Shown here: positions 1 through 7,547 of the stretch, piece by piece
Layout of the letters: each line of letters opens with the position of its first letter
How positions within the stretch are numbered: position 1 is the first letter of the stretch
DNA from: Actinomycetes bacterium
Lineage (GTDB): Bacteria; Actinomycetota; Acidimicrobiia; Acidimicrobiales; Bog-793
Reading direction: 5' to 3'
NCBI GenBank assembly: GCA_021796455.1
Contig: JAKACA010000007.1
Coordinates: 1 to 42,591 of the forward strand
Length of the DNA stretch: 42,591 bases
Position numbers and translations under genes: made by a program
The notes under the pieces: model-generated
What the model was told of the DNA's origin: nothing
The model's input: only the letters and a program-made list of their open reading frames with translations
Database searches by the model: none

Positions 1-764
1 ACAAGTGCACATGTCGACTCCGAACCGACCAGCGACCGCGCGACGTGAAAGCCACGTTCGGGGAGCAGCTCGTCGAGGTTGTAGCCAGATACACGGCGGG
101 GGATGCCCGGAAAGCGCGACCGGACGCGCCCCGCGTACCGTTCGCTCAGTTGCTTCAGCCCCTCGTAGATCTTGGCGCGGTCGCCGCCGGCGGCAATGAT
201 CTCTTCGAGCTCCTCCGGGTCGCAGCGTCCGACTTCTAAGCGTTCACCGGCATAGGTGATCGCGGTGAGACGCTCGACGTTCTCGACGGTCTTCCCCGCG
301 TAGAGAGCGTGTGTACCGCAAGAGTTGTTGCCGACCATTCCACCGACGGTGCACCAAGCGTGGGTCGCCGGATCGGGGCCGAATGTCAATCCGTGGACTT
401 CGGCTGCAGCTCGGAGGTCGTCGAGGACGACACCCGGCTCAACGCGGGCGATGCGCCGCACCGGGTCGAGCTCGAGAATGCGGCTCATGTGTCTACTCAT
501 GTCGAAGACAACGGCAACGTTGCAGGCCTGGCCTGCAAGGCTTGTCCCGGCTCCTCGTGCGAGCACGGGAGCGTCGAAGTCGCGACAGATTCGGAGGGCT
601 TCAAGAACGTCGTCCTCATCCATGGGACACACGACACCGATGGGAGGCTGCCGGTAGTTCGAGGAATCGGTGGCATAGACAGCTCAAGCCCCGGAGTCGA
701 ACAGGACCTCGCCGCGCACGGCGTGCGCGAGATCGTTTTCTAGATCGCGCTCACCATCGGTCAC
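1..764 (-). pseudogene. FAD-binding (GlcD-like) oxidase, 5' part, interrupted by in-frame TGA
   Basis: Read on the minus strand, this is the N-terminal part of a flavin oxidase of the glycolate oxidase / D-lactate dehydrogenase type (FAD_binding_4, PCMH fold), which oxidises 2-hydroxy acids. Visible family motifs are ATDSSNYRQPP, GAGTSLAGQA, VEPGVVLDDL, GPDPAT and GGMVGNNSCGTH, the FAD pyrophosphate-binding region. The frame stays open to the window edge, so the C-terminal half lies outside. The most likely start is GTG at 764-762. Only about 26 codons in, a TGA at 686-684 interrupts the same frame, just before the conserved AVYATDSSNYR segment. Relatives often carry Arg there, so a CGA to TGA change is plausible. 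Translation restarting downstream would lose the start of the FAD domain. I call it a nonsense-mutated pseudogene. A sequencing error is the main alternative; family assignment is secure. Confidence 0.75.
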
Positions 765-1205
765 GGGGTGATCGACACCGCCTGATAAGGTCCGGTGCCG
801 ACGAACAGAGACAGGGCGCTCGCGAGGATCTCGCGTCGGACCCACCTCCTTACGCCCGGCCATGACCATGTACCCGCATAGGTACGATCGGCACGGGCAA
901 CGCCAACTCGCAGATCAATGTCAGCTGCGCCGGGGATGTCGTCGGCGCATGTCGATATGCCTGACATGTCCGCCAAAGCGGCAGAGAGGGCTGGCTCCGA
1001 ACGCGACATCTGCCCGTATCGCCGACGTGCGGCTGTTTGACGCAGGCGTCTGCGGGCAAGAGGTGCCTCCACCGTGGATCGGGAGGTGCCCGCCACTCCG
1101 GCCCTCGCCGTTTCGACTCCTGGTGCGAGTACCGGGGTTGGCGTTCTTGGAAACCGGACGCGCATTGTTTGGCCACGGGCGGTGTTCGGCGCTCTATCAT
1201 ACGAC
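765..1205. other. Intergenic stretch without a recognisable gene
   Basis: Roughly 440 bases between the broken FAD oxidase and the lipoyl-domain remnant. Open frames on both strands are Arg/Pro/Ser-rich and match no family I recognise. A short inverted element, CATGTC followed by GACATG, lies near 947-968, but nothing links it to a regulator. It looks like degraded accessory DNA. Confidence 0.4.
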
Positions 1206-1313
1206 TCAAGTGTCCTCGCGGATGCGAGCCACAATCTCCCCGACCGGAACCACACGGCCTTCAGTCACGAGCACCTCGTCGACGATCCCCGCTACCCCGG
1301 CTTCGACGTCGAA
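1206..1313 (-). pseudogene. Remnant of a lipoyl/biotinyl carrier domain (C-terminal half)
   Basis: Directly after the stop of the solute-binding protein gene, and in the same frame, the minus strand encodes about 35 residues ending at TGA 1208-1206. They match the second half of a lipoyl/biotinyl domain: VEAGVAGIVDEVLVTEG, then VPVGEIVARI. That is the typical beta-strand pattern of 2-oxo acid dehydrogenase E2 and biotin carrier domains (known family). The modified-lysine half is missing, there is no start codon, and the homology begins immediately after the preceding stop. I infer a fragment left by a deletion or recombination that joined the 3' end of another gene to this locus. Confidence 0.55.
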
Positions 1314-3032
1314 TCATCTGATGGCGGCATTCCAGAGGAAGAATTGTTGCATGGCCGTTGGGTAGACGCCGGTGACGTCCTTCTGTGTGGCACTCAGAGC
1401 TTCATAGAAGTAGGCATAGATGATGGGTGTCTCATCGAGGAGCAGCCGCTCGATCTGGCCGGCGAGCTTGCGCTGGGAAGAGAGGTCCACCGCGGCGATG
1501 AACTCTTTTGACAGCTTGTTGTAGGTTGCGTTGTTGAAGTGCGCCGCGTTCCACGAACCTTGGCCCGTCTTGGCGTCGATGGACTGGAGCGGTGCCTCCA
1601 AGTAGACGTTCGGGACCGAGCGGGCCCCGTAGTTGACGAGGCTCATCTCTGCATCCAGCCAGTTCGACTTCCCGAAGACCGCCTGGCCGTAGTATTTCGT
1701 CGTCGACTCGATGTGGAGCGAGATGTGCACGCCGATCTGCTTGGCGGACTCGGCGACGATCTGTGCGAAGTCCGGCATCTCCTGGATCGTCGCGGTGTAA
1801 AGTGGTGACGAGAATCCCCTTGGGTAGCCAGCTTTGGCAAGCAGCTGTCTCGCAAGCTTCAGGTTCTGCTTGCGCTGGGGGACGCTCGTATTCGTCGACT
1901 TGAATATCGGAGCGAACGGGCTGTCGTTGCCAACCTGGGCGCGCCCTTTGAAGAGCCCCTTCACGATCGCCGGGCGGTCGAGGGTGAGGGCGATCGCCTG
2001 GCGCACCAGCCTGTTGTTAAACGGGATGATGTCGTTACGCATCGAGAGCTCGCGGTGCGCGGCGGACTTCAGGCTGATGACGTTGTAGGCGCCGCTCAAC
2101 AGCTGCGGGCTCGTCGCTACCGAGAACTGGTCCATGCAGTCAATGGCGTCTGCCTCGAGGGCTGCGGTCATCGGGGGCTCGTCGGCGTAGAAGGCGAACT
2201 GCACCTGTTCGGGCAGCGCCGGCTTGCCCCAGTAATGGGGGTTACGGACGAACACCGCTCCCGAGGTCGGATTGTAGCTCTTCATCTTGAAGTGTCCGGT
2301 CCCGACGAACTCCCTCTGGTAGTTGGCGTAGTCGTAGCCGTTCGGGACTATGATCATGTTGTAGTTGTCCTCGGTGACAGCGTCGAGGAAGCCCGCGTCC
2401 GGCGCCTCGAGGTGGAAGGCGACTGTCGAGTCGTCAACCTTTACGACGCCCTCGGGCGCGAGCGTGCCCCCGAAGACCGAGAGGGCGTTGGCCGAGCTCT
2501 TCGGATTGCACTGGGACTTGAAGCTGTAGACGACGTCGTCGACGGTCATTGGCCTGCCGTCGTTGAACCTCACGCCCTGGCGGATCTTGAAGGTCCACAC
2601 CGAGGCGTCGGCGTTAGATTTCCAGCTCGTCGCCAGCCAGGGGTGGTAGTTGAGCTGCTGGTCGATGAAGACGAGGAACTCGCCGACGTTACCGAGCAGC
2701 TCCAGGCCGCCTATGTCGGCGATGGTGATCGGGTTGATGGCGCCCGCAGGTGCAAGGATGCCTGCCCGGATCGTCGCGCCCGCTTTGCCCCTCGGGACCG
2801 CGTTCGAGCTGCGCGTGATCGCGCCCGAGCCCGATCTGCCTGACGCCTCGACGATGGCCCCGACGAGGGGAAGCCCGAGACCGACCATGGTCCCTCGGCG
2901 CAGGAAGTCTCGCCTCGAGAGCCGTCCCGCGACAAACTCGTCGATGACGTGCTCCTGCACGGGCCCCCGTCCCCTGCGGAGCGAGTCGAGCCGCCCGTGG
3001 TTGACGGTGTTGCGGTTGTGCACACTCTCCAT
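1314..3032 (-). CDS. ABC transporter solute-binding protein, family 5, Tat-type signal
   Basis: Extracytoplasmic solute-binding protein of the peptide/nickel/opine class (SBP_bac_5), about 572 residues, a normal length. The N-terminus carries a twin-arginine motif (SRRDFLRRG) followed by a hydrophobic stretch (MVGLGLPLVGAIVEA), so export by Tat is expected. Later blocks typical of the family include the WTFKIRQGVRFNDG segment and the IALTLDRPAIV segment. ATG 3032 is preferred over the upstream ATG at 3053 because AAGGAG lies seven bases before it. No permease or ATPase gene is near, so it must share a transporter encoded elsewhere or be stranded. It is divergent from the IclR gene, with inverted repeats in the shared promoter region, which suggests IclR control. 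The substrate cannot be read from sequence; the neighbours suggest a small organic acid, amide or peptide-like compound. Confidence 0.88.
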   Translation of the reverse strand: MESVHNRNTVNHGRLDSLRRGRGPVQEHVIDEFVAGRLSRRDFLRRGTMVGLGLPLVGAIVEASGRSGSGAITRSSNAVPRGKAGATIRAGILAPAGAINPITIADIGGLELLGNVGEFLVFIDQQLNYHPWLATSWKSNADASVWTFKIRQGVRFNDGRPMTVDDVVYSFKSQCNPKSSANALSVFGGTLAPEGVVKVDDSTVAFHLEAPDAGFLDAVTEDNYNMIIVPNGYDYANYQREFVGTGHFKMKSYNPTSGAVFVRNPHYWGKPALPEQVQFAFYADEPPMTAALEADAIDCMDQFSVATSPQLLSGAYNVISLKSAAHRELSMRNDIIPFNNRLVRQAIALTLDRPAIVKGLFKGRAQVGNDSPFAPIFKSTNTSVPQRKQNLKLARQLLAKAGYPRGFSSPLYTATIQEMPDFAQIVAESAKQIGVHISLHIESTTKYYGQAVFGKSNWLDAEMSLVNYGARSVPNVYLEAPLQSIDAKTGQGSWNAAHFNNATYNKLSKEFIAAVDLSSQRKLAGQIERLLLDETPIIYAYFYEALSATQKDVTGVYPTAMQQFFLWNAAIR

Positions 3033-3099
3033 GGTCCCTCTCCTTCTCCCCACGACGTCCCCTGCCGCCAGAGGTCACTTGAGCGTTCTTGTAGGGCCA

Positions 3100-3129
3100 C
3101 TTATAAAGCAGTCAGCACTGCATTCGCAA
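3100..3129 (-). promoter_or_regulatory. Candidate promoter of the solute-binding protein gene
   Basis: On the minus strand TTGCGA (3129-3124) is followed after 18 bases by TATAAG (3105-3100), a fair sigma-70-type promoter, giving a leader of roughly 60 bases to ATG 3032. The -35 and spacer are overlapped by an inverted repeat (3115-3139). Prediction by eye only. Confidence 0.4.
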
Positions 3130-3211
3130 CAGGCAGTGCACATGTAGCAACAGCGGTTTGTGGTTCTGTGGCACCAGGAAGTGTGCGTATCTCTGTTGCT
3201 GCTGGAGCAAC
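3115..3211. promoter_or_regulatory. Two inverted repeats in the divergent SBP/IclR intergenic region
   Basis: A perfect 7-bp inverted repeat, GCACTGC (3115-3121) and GCAGTGC (3133-3139), overlaps the -35 region of the SBP promoter. A second, GTTGCT (3195-3200) and AGCAAC (3206-3211), lies upstream of the IclR start. A further copy of GTAGCAAC occurs at 3144-3151. IclR proteins commonly bind palindromes between divergent genes, so these are candidate operators. Binding is inference. Confidence 0.35.
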
Positions 3212-3240
3212 TCGGCTTGTGGTCCGGGCACGGTTGCGCC

Positions 3241-4080
3241 ATGATCCTCGTCATGACCGACACCGGTTCCACCAGCCTCGCGCGGGCGATCGCCGTTCTG
3301 ACGGTGCTGGGATCTGCGGAAGCCACTGAGGGCGACGGGATCGGCGTAGTACAGATCGCGCGCCTCATCGGCCGCGAGAAGACTCAGGTCTCCCGGACGC
3401 TGAAGACACTGGCCGAGGCCGGCTTTGTCATTCGTGACCCCGAGACGCTGCACTACCGCCTGGGCTGGCGAGTGTTCAGTCTCGCTGCCAGCGCCGCCGA
3501 TCAACAGCTGCTCAGTCTCACCCCCCACGTGTTGCGTCAACTCGTGGCACGGGTCCGTGAGTGCGCTCACTTGTCCGTACTCGAAGGCTGCCAGGTTCTC
3601 ACCCTCATGTCCGAGAGCCCCGGGTGGTCGATCCAGGCGGTGTCCTGGACCGGACGTCCTGTGCCACTGCACTGCACTTCCGCGGGCAGAGCTCTGCTGT
3701 TCGATCACACCGATAGCGAGGTGATGGTGCTTCTCGAAGGTGCCGACTTTGGCGCGGGAGGACCCAACGCGCCGCGCGACATCGATCAGGTGCTCGACCG
3801 ACTGCGGAGCGCGCGACGGCGCGGCTACGTGGTGGTAGACGAGGAGTTCGAAGCTGGCCACGTCGCTGTCGCAGCGCCCGTTCGGGATTTCCGTGGCCGA
3901 GTTGTCGCCGCGCTCAACATCTCGGCCCCCAAATTTCGAGTCTGCCGATCTCTGTCCGCGGCCGCGCGCGAAATCAAGACCGCCGCCGACTACCTCTCTC
4001 ACGCGCTCATCTCGGAACCCGGCCAGGACGTATCCATTCCGACCCTGGCCTCCACCCACGGAGAACGGAGGACTTCATGA
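3241..4080 (+). CDS. IclR family transcriptional regulator
   Basis: Cytoplasmic DNA-binding regulator of about 279 residues. The N-terminal winged helix-turn-helix includes IARLIGREKTQVSRTLKTL, and an IclR effector-binding domain (residues about 90-260) contains PLHCTSAGRALL and RRRGYVVVDEEFEAGHVAVAAPV, both typical of the family. IclR proteins usually sense small carboxylates and control adjacent catabolic genes (known). No strong ribosome-binding site marks the start. ATG 3241 and ATG 3253 are both possible; upstream in-frame ATG at 3160 would add residues unlike the family. Its stop overlaps the next gene's start (ATGA at 4077-4080), so regulator and hydrolase are translationally coupled. 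It is divergent from the SBP gene. The local regulation role is inferred. Confidence 0.88.
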   Translation: MILVMTDTGSTSLARAIAVLTVLGSAEATEGDGIGVVQIARLIGREKTQVSRTLKTLAEAGFVIRDPETLHYRLGWRVFSLAASAADQQLLSLTPHVLRQLVARVRECAHLSVLEGCQVLTLMSESPGWSIQAVSWTGRPVPLHCTSAGRALLFDHTDSEVMVLLEGADFGAGGPNAPRDIDQVLDRLRSARRRGYVVVDEEFEAGHVAVAAPVRDFRGRVVAALNISAPKFRVCRSLSAAAREIKTAADYLSHALISEPGQDVSIPTLASTHGERRTS

Positions 4081-5072
4081 CCAGCCGACCACTACCCTTC
4101 TTCTCGAGTGGCCTGCGTCTCGACGCGGACCTTCACCTGCCCGGCGATGGCGGCACCGGCGCGCCGTACCCCGTGGTCATCGCCTGCTCCGGCTATCAGG
4201 GGCAGAAGATCATCCATCCCGAACGGTTTGCCCGCGCGCTCAACCCGCTCGGCTACGCGGTGCTGGCCTTTGACTACCGCGGGTTCGGGTCATCTGAGGG
4301 CGAGCGCGGTCGGCTGGTCCCACAGGAATGGGCCGAGGACGTCCGCGCCGGCGTAGATCGGCTCACGGCTGTCGCTGAGGTCGACGCCTCTCGGCTCGCG
4401 CTGGTGGGCTGGGGCCTTGGCGGCGGCGTCGTGATCGCGGAGGCCGCCGATGACCCCCGCGTGAAGGCAGTGGCCTGCCTTAACGGCATCGGCGACGGCA
4501 CCCGTTCGACCCGCAACATGCACGACGAAGCGTCCTGGACCAGCTTGCTAACGCGGATCGAGCTCGATCGAGCCCGTCGCGCCGCAGCCGGCCGCTCGGA
4601 GCTCACCGACCCTTGGGACGTCGTCCGACTCAACCTCGACGAGCGGACCAATGGCTACGTCAGTGAGGAGTTGTACAAGGCGCCCGGTTTCGGTAGCGGT
4701 GTCACCCTGGAATCGGCCGATTTCCTGCTTCGCTTCTCCCCAGAACAAGTCGTTCACCGGATCGCGCCGCGCCCGCTTTTGATCGTCCACGGAGCGGAGA
4801 ACGAGCTTCACAAGCCGATCGAGGCGCAGTCGCTGTACGACCACGCCGGCGAACCGAAGCGCCTCGAGTTCCTCGAAGCGAGCGGGCACACCGAGTGGAT
4901 GTTCGACGACAACCCCGTCTTCTCGAGAGTCGTCGGCTGGTTGAGTGACTTCCTGGCCACCGCGCTAGATGTTCACCCGGTCTCGGCGCTCCGCCGGGGC
5001 GGGGAGGATGATGCCCACGGATCATCGGTGGATCGCGCTCGCCCCGAATCCAATGACCCCATTGTCCGGTGA
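4077..5072 (+). CDS. Alpha/beta-hydrolase-fold protein lacking the catalytic Ser and Asp
   Basis: A 331-residue alpha/beta-hydrolase-fold protein. Recognisable blocks are the oxyanion region (CSGYQGQK), the Tyr-Arg-Gly-Phe-Gly motif (FDYRGFGSSEG), the nucleophile elbow and the C-terminal IAPRPLLIVHGAE and GHTEW motifs. The elbow reads G-W-G-L-G (residues 111-115), with Gly113 where the nucleophilic Ser normally sits. Codon 4413-4415 is GGC, one base from AGC. In HGAENEL (238-244) Asn242 occupies the usual Asp position, codon AAC 4800-4802. Only the His (H271) of the triad remains. The reading frame is intact, so the protein may have a non-hydrolytic role, use an unusual mechanism or be newly inactivated. 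It is coupled to iclR by ATGA, and a small palindrome overlaps its stop. Fold is secure; function unknown. Confidence 0.85.
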   Translation: MTSRPLPFFSSGLRLDADLHLPGDGGTGAPYPVVIACSGYQGQKIIHPERFARALNPLGYAVLAFDYRGFGSSEGERGRLVPQEWAEDVRAGVDRLTAVAEVDASRLALVGWGLGGGVVIAEAADDPRVKAVACLNGIGDGTRSTRNMHDEASWTSLLTRIELDRARRAAAGRSELTDPWDVVRLNLDERTNGYVSEELYKAPGFGSGVTLESADFLLRFSPEQVVHRIAPRPLLIVHGAENELHKPIEAQSLYDHAGEPKRLEFLEASGHTEWMFDDNPVFSRVVGWLSDFLATALDVHPVSALRRGGEDDAHGSSVDRARPESNDPIVR

Positions 5073-5083
5073 CACTAGGTGTC
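5071..5083. promoter_or_regulatory. Short palindrome at the end of the hydrolase gene
   Basis: GACAC-TAG-GTGTC forms a perfect 5-bp inverted repeat with a three-base centre, overlapping the hydrolase stop and starting the 135-base gap before the enolase-superfamily gene. It could be an operator or a weak hairpin. No promoter hexamers are convincing nearby. Confidence 0.25.
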
Positions 5084-5207
5084 GAGTCTCCAACCAAGAA
5101 ACAAGTCGCCAAATCGTGGCTACTTCGCAGATTGACGGCCGCGAGAACCCGGTAGCCCGCGATCAAGTCGTCGGAGCCATGACTGCCCAAGTCCACAGGA
5201 GCAGATG

Positions 5208-6341
5208 ATGACGATCTCGGAGGTGCGGGCCCGCGCTGTGGCGATCCCCGTCGAGCGCGAGACTCGGATATCAACTCGGGTGCTGCGGGAGCGCCATTAC
5301 TTGCTTGTCGAGGTAACCGCGTCTGACGGCGTCGGTATGGGTTATGCGTACGCAGGCACGAACGGTGGGCGTCTCTTGGTCCAGGCCGTCACAGACCTGC
5401 TCCAGCCGGTGCTGCGTGACGCGCCGACCGACGACATCCACAATGTCTGGGCGCGCATGTACCAGGAGAGCCTGCTAGTGGGAAGGCGCGGTGCCGTGCT
5501 GCGCGCGATCAGCGCCGTCGACATTGCGCTCTGGGATCTGCGAGCAAAGGCGTGCCGAATGCCCCTCGCGGTGCTCTTGGGCGGTTCGATCGCGCAACCG
5601 GTACCAGCATATGCCTCCGGAGGTTACTACCGGCCCGACGATGGGCACTATGAAGAGGCGGTGGTCAGAGAGATCGTGGCTGACCGGCAGGCAGGCTTCA
5701 CCGACCACAAGATCAAAGTCGGGGGCCTGTCCTTGGGACAAGACGTCGCGCGGGTCGCGGCCGCCAGCGAAGCTATCGGCACACATGGCCGTCTCGCGCT
5801 GGACGCGAACAACGCATATCGGAGCGTCGAAGAAGCGTTGCGAGCGGCTCGCGCCTTCGAACGTGCAGCGGGTGAGCACGGGCTATGGTGGTTCGAGGAG
5901 CCACTGTCTCCTGACAACATCGGTGGGCATGCAGAGCTGGCGCGAACCCTCGAGACTCCTGTGGCTACGGGTGAGATCCACCAGACCCGCTGGGAGTTCG
6001 CCGAGCTCATCGAGCGCCACGCGGCAGATCTGCTGCAACCCGACGCCGGCGTGCTGGGTGGAGTGAGCGAGTGGCTCCGGGTGGCTCACGCCGCCGACAC
6101 CTTTGGGCTGCGGGTTGCGCCCCACTGGCACGCGAACCTGCACGCACAGCTCGCCGCCGCCGTCCCCAACGCCGTGGCTATCGAGCATTTCGACCTCGGA
6201 AAGGGCATCTACAACTTCGAGCGCTTGCTCACCGAGGAAACCCGGCTGGAGGTACGCGACGGCGCAGTCCACTTGAGTGAACGCCCTGGCATTGGCATCG
6301 AGTACGACGAAGCTGCAGTCTCTAGGTACGAGATGCTATGA
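5208..6341 (+). CDS. Mandelate racemase / muconate lactonizing enzyme family protein (enolase superfamily)
   Basis: Enolase-superfamily enzyme of 377 residues with a capping domain and a (beta/alpha)7-beta barrel. The catalytic set is complete: KxK motif K168/K170 (DHKIKVGG), metal ligands Asp199 (LDANNAY), Glu in FEEP (230/231) and Glu256 (ATGEIH), and a His-rich end of strand 7 (APHWHANLH, 306-312). These enzymes abstract the alpha proton of a carboxylate substrate, giving racemisation, dehydration or cycloisomerisation (known). The KxK plus His arrangement favours an acid-sugar dehydratase or racemase; the exact substrate is not readable. ATG 5208 is chosen over ATG 5205 because AGGAG (5197-5201) is six bases away. 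It sits among hydrolase genes in a putative catabolic operon. Confidence 0.9.
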   Translation: MTISEVRARAVAIPVERETRISTRVLRERHYLLVEVTASDGVGMGYAYAGTNGGRLLVQAVTDLLQPVLRDAPTDDIHNVWARMYQESLLVGRRGAVLRAISAVDIALWDLRAKACRMPLAVLLGGSIAQPVPAYASGGYYRPDDGHYEEAVVREIVADRQAGFTDHKIKVGGLSLGQDVARVAAASEAIGTHGRLALDANNAYRSVEEALRAARAFERAAGEHGLWWFEEPLSPDNIGGHAELARTLETPVATGEIHQTRWEFAELIERHAADLLQPDAGVLGGVSEWLRVAHAADTFGLRVAPHWHANLHAQLAAAVPNAVAIEHFDLGKGIYNFERLLTEETRLEVRDGAVHLSERPGIGIEYDEAAVSRYEML

Positions 6342-6541
6342 CCAACCTCGGTGCATGAACTCGCTGAGGTCTATAAGACGCGTCTGCTGCTTGAATCGCG
6401 TGCAACGTTTGTCGATCTTGAGAACATCGGTGACCGGCCCGCCGCGACATCGCGCGCCACCGCCGAACAGGCAATTCCGGTCGGCGGTCCGCGAGCTGCC
6501 TACCTCACTGCTCACACCATGACTTGCAAGGACCCCAAGTG
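6338..6541 (+). pseudogene. Possible frameshifted remnant downstream of the enolase-superfamily gene
   Basis: An ATG at 6338 overlaps the preceding stop (ATGA), as in a coupled operon, but reads only six codons before TGA. If one G in the CTCGGTG run near 6348 were an insertion, the frame would continue into VHELAEVYKTRLLLESRA, vaguely like the start of an FCD effector domain of GntR regulators, then degenerate sequence to TGA at 6541. The similarity is weak and the helix-turn-helix is absent. Most likely decayed coding DNA. The rest of the gap to 6660 holds nothing I recognise. Confidence 0.25.
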
Positions 6542-6659
6542 AGAGGAACCGTCAAGCTCCTGAACACCACGCAAGCCACCAGGAGGGCAGCAAGGCCCAT
6601 GCCAAGATACTCCGTTGGCCTGCCCGTACGCGGAACACCGCTGAGCTCAGCCACCCGCT

Positions 6660-7505
6660 GTGGTCGGGGGTCGAGTCGTGTTTGACATCCATGTTCACAC
6701 CGGACCTGACATCGTGGAGCGGCGACTCGATGACATCGAGGCGGTCGAGGCCTACCAGGAAGCCGGGTACGAGGGCTGCGTCTTCAAGAGTCACAACGAG
6801 CCGACGGGTGCACGGGCCGCTCTCATTCGGAAATCTACCGGCTTTCCTGCCTATGGCTCGGTGACCCTGAACCGAGCCGTCGGCGGCTTCAATCCGGCAG
6901 CCGTCGCGGTGCAACTGGCACTCGGTGCTCGAGTCGTGTGGATGCCGACGGAGGATGCCGTCCTCCACCGCCAAGGCGGACTGCCGCGTGGCCTGGCCGG
7001 ACACCCCGTGCTCGGTGACCAACCCGGTTATGGGATCCCGCCCGTCGATGGGACAAGTGCGGCGGCCATAGACGATATCCTGGAGCTAATCGCGAGCGCC
7101 GACGCCGTCTTGGCCACAGGTCATCTCAGCGCAGGGGAGTGCGCGTGGCTGCTGCCGCAGGCGCGTCGGCGCGGCGTCAGGCGCATCGTGTTGACCCATC
7201 CCTCCTACACCGTGCCCGACATGGGACCAAAGGATATCGTCGAGCTGGCCGCCCTGGGCGCCAAGGTGGAGATCACGGCCTACCAGCTTCTTTGTCAGCC
7301 CGGCATGACAGCCGGTCTGCTCGCCGCAGTGGCAAGGTCCGTCGGAGACGCTCTGGTCTTGTCATCCGACGCCGGCCAGCCAGCTATGCCGCCTCCTCCT
7401 GAGGCACTCGCCCAGCTCATAGACGCACTCGTCTATGAGGGCGTCGACCGAGGTCTTCTTCATGCGGCCGCGTCCAGCATTCCGCGGGAGCTCGTCGTTG
7501 CCTAG
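6660..7505 (+). CDS. DUF6282-like metal-dependent hydrolase-fold protein
   Basis: A 281-residue protein resembling the DUF6282 / amidohydrolase-like (PHP or TIM-barrel metal hydrolase) group. It begins with FDIHVHTGPD, whose His11 and His13 look like the first metal ligands. It continues with VFKSHNEPT (Lys43, His45), ATGHLSAGE, VLTHPSY and LSSDAGQP, the spaced His/Asp pattern of metal-binding barrels. Members often sit near hydantoinase, dehydratase or decarboxylase genes; the reaction is unknown to me. The start is uncertain: GTG 6660 lies just after an in-frame stop at 6642, and GTG 6678, immediately before the first motif, is equally possible. No clear ribosome-binding site. It lies between the enolase-superfamily and nitrilase genes, suggesting a shared pathway. 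Confidence 0.75.
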   Translation: MVGGRVVFDIHVHTGPDIVERRLDDIEAVEAYQEAGYEGCVFKSHNEPTGARAALIRKSTGFPAYGSVTLNRAVGGFNPAAVAVQLALGARVVWMPTEDAVLHRQGGLPRGLAGHPVLGDQPGYGIPPVDGTSAAAIDDILELIASADAVLATGHLSAGECAWLLPQARRRGVRRIVLTHPSYTVPDMGPKDIVELAALGAKVEITAYQLLCQPGMTAGLLAAVARSVGDALVLSSDAGQPAMPPPPEALAQLIDALVYEGVDRGLLHAAASSIPRELVVA

Positions 7506-7547
7506 CAGACTTGCGGCGCTCGTCGCTCCGAGAGAAACGGAGGTGCT

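Noticed and set aside
684-686. Selenocysteine insertion at the TGA of the FAD oxidase
   Set aside because: The site is not a redox Cys position in the family; Arg is usual, so a nonsense mutation is simpler.
1100-1140. tRNA-like T-arm sequence (TTCGACTC)
   Set aside because: Flanking bases do not pair as a T stem and no acceptor or anticodon stem is found.
761-1255. Minus-strand open frame between the FAD oxidase and the lipoyl remnant
   Set aside because: Overlaps both remnants in a different frame and has non-protein-like composition.
3112-4059. Long minus-strand open frame opposite the IclR gene
   Set aside because: Mirror of a clear IclR coding frame in GC-rich DNA; its translation matches no family.
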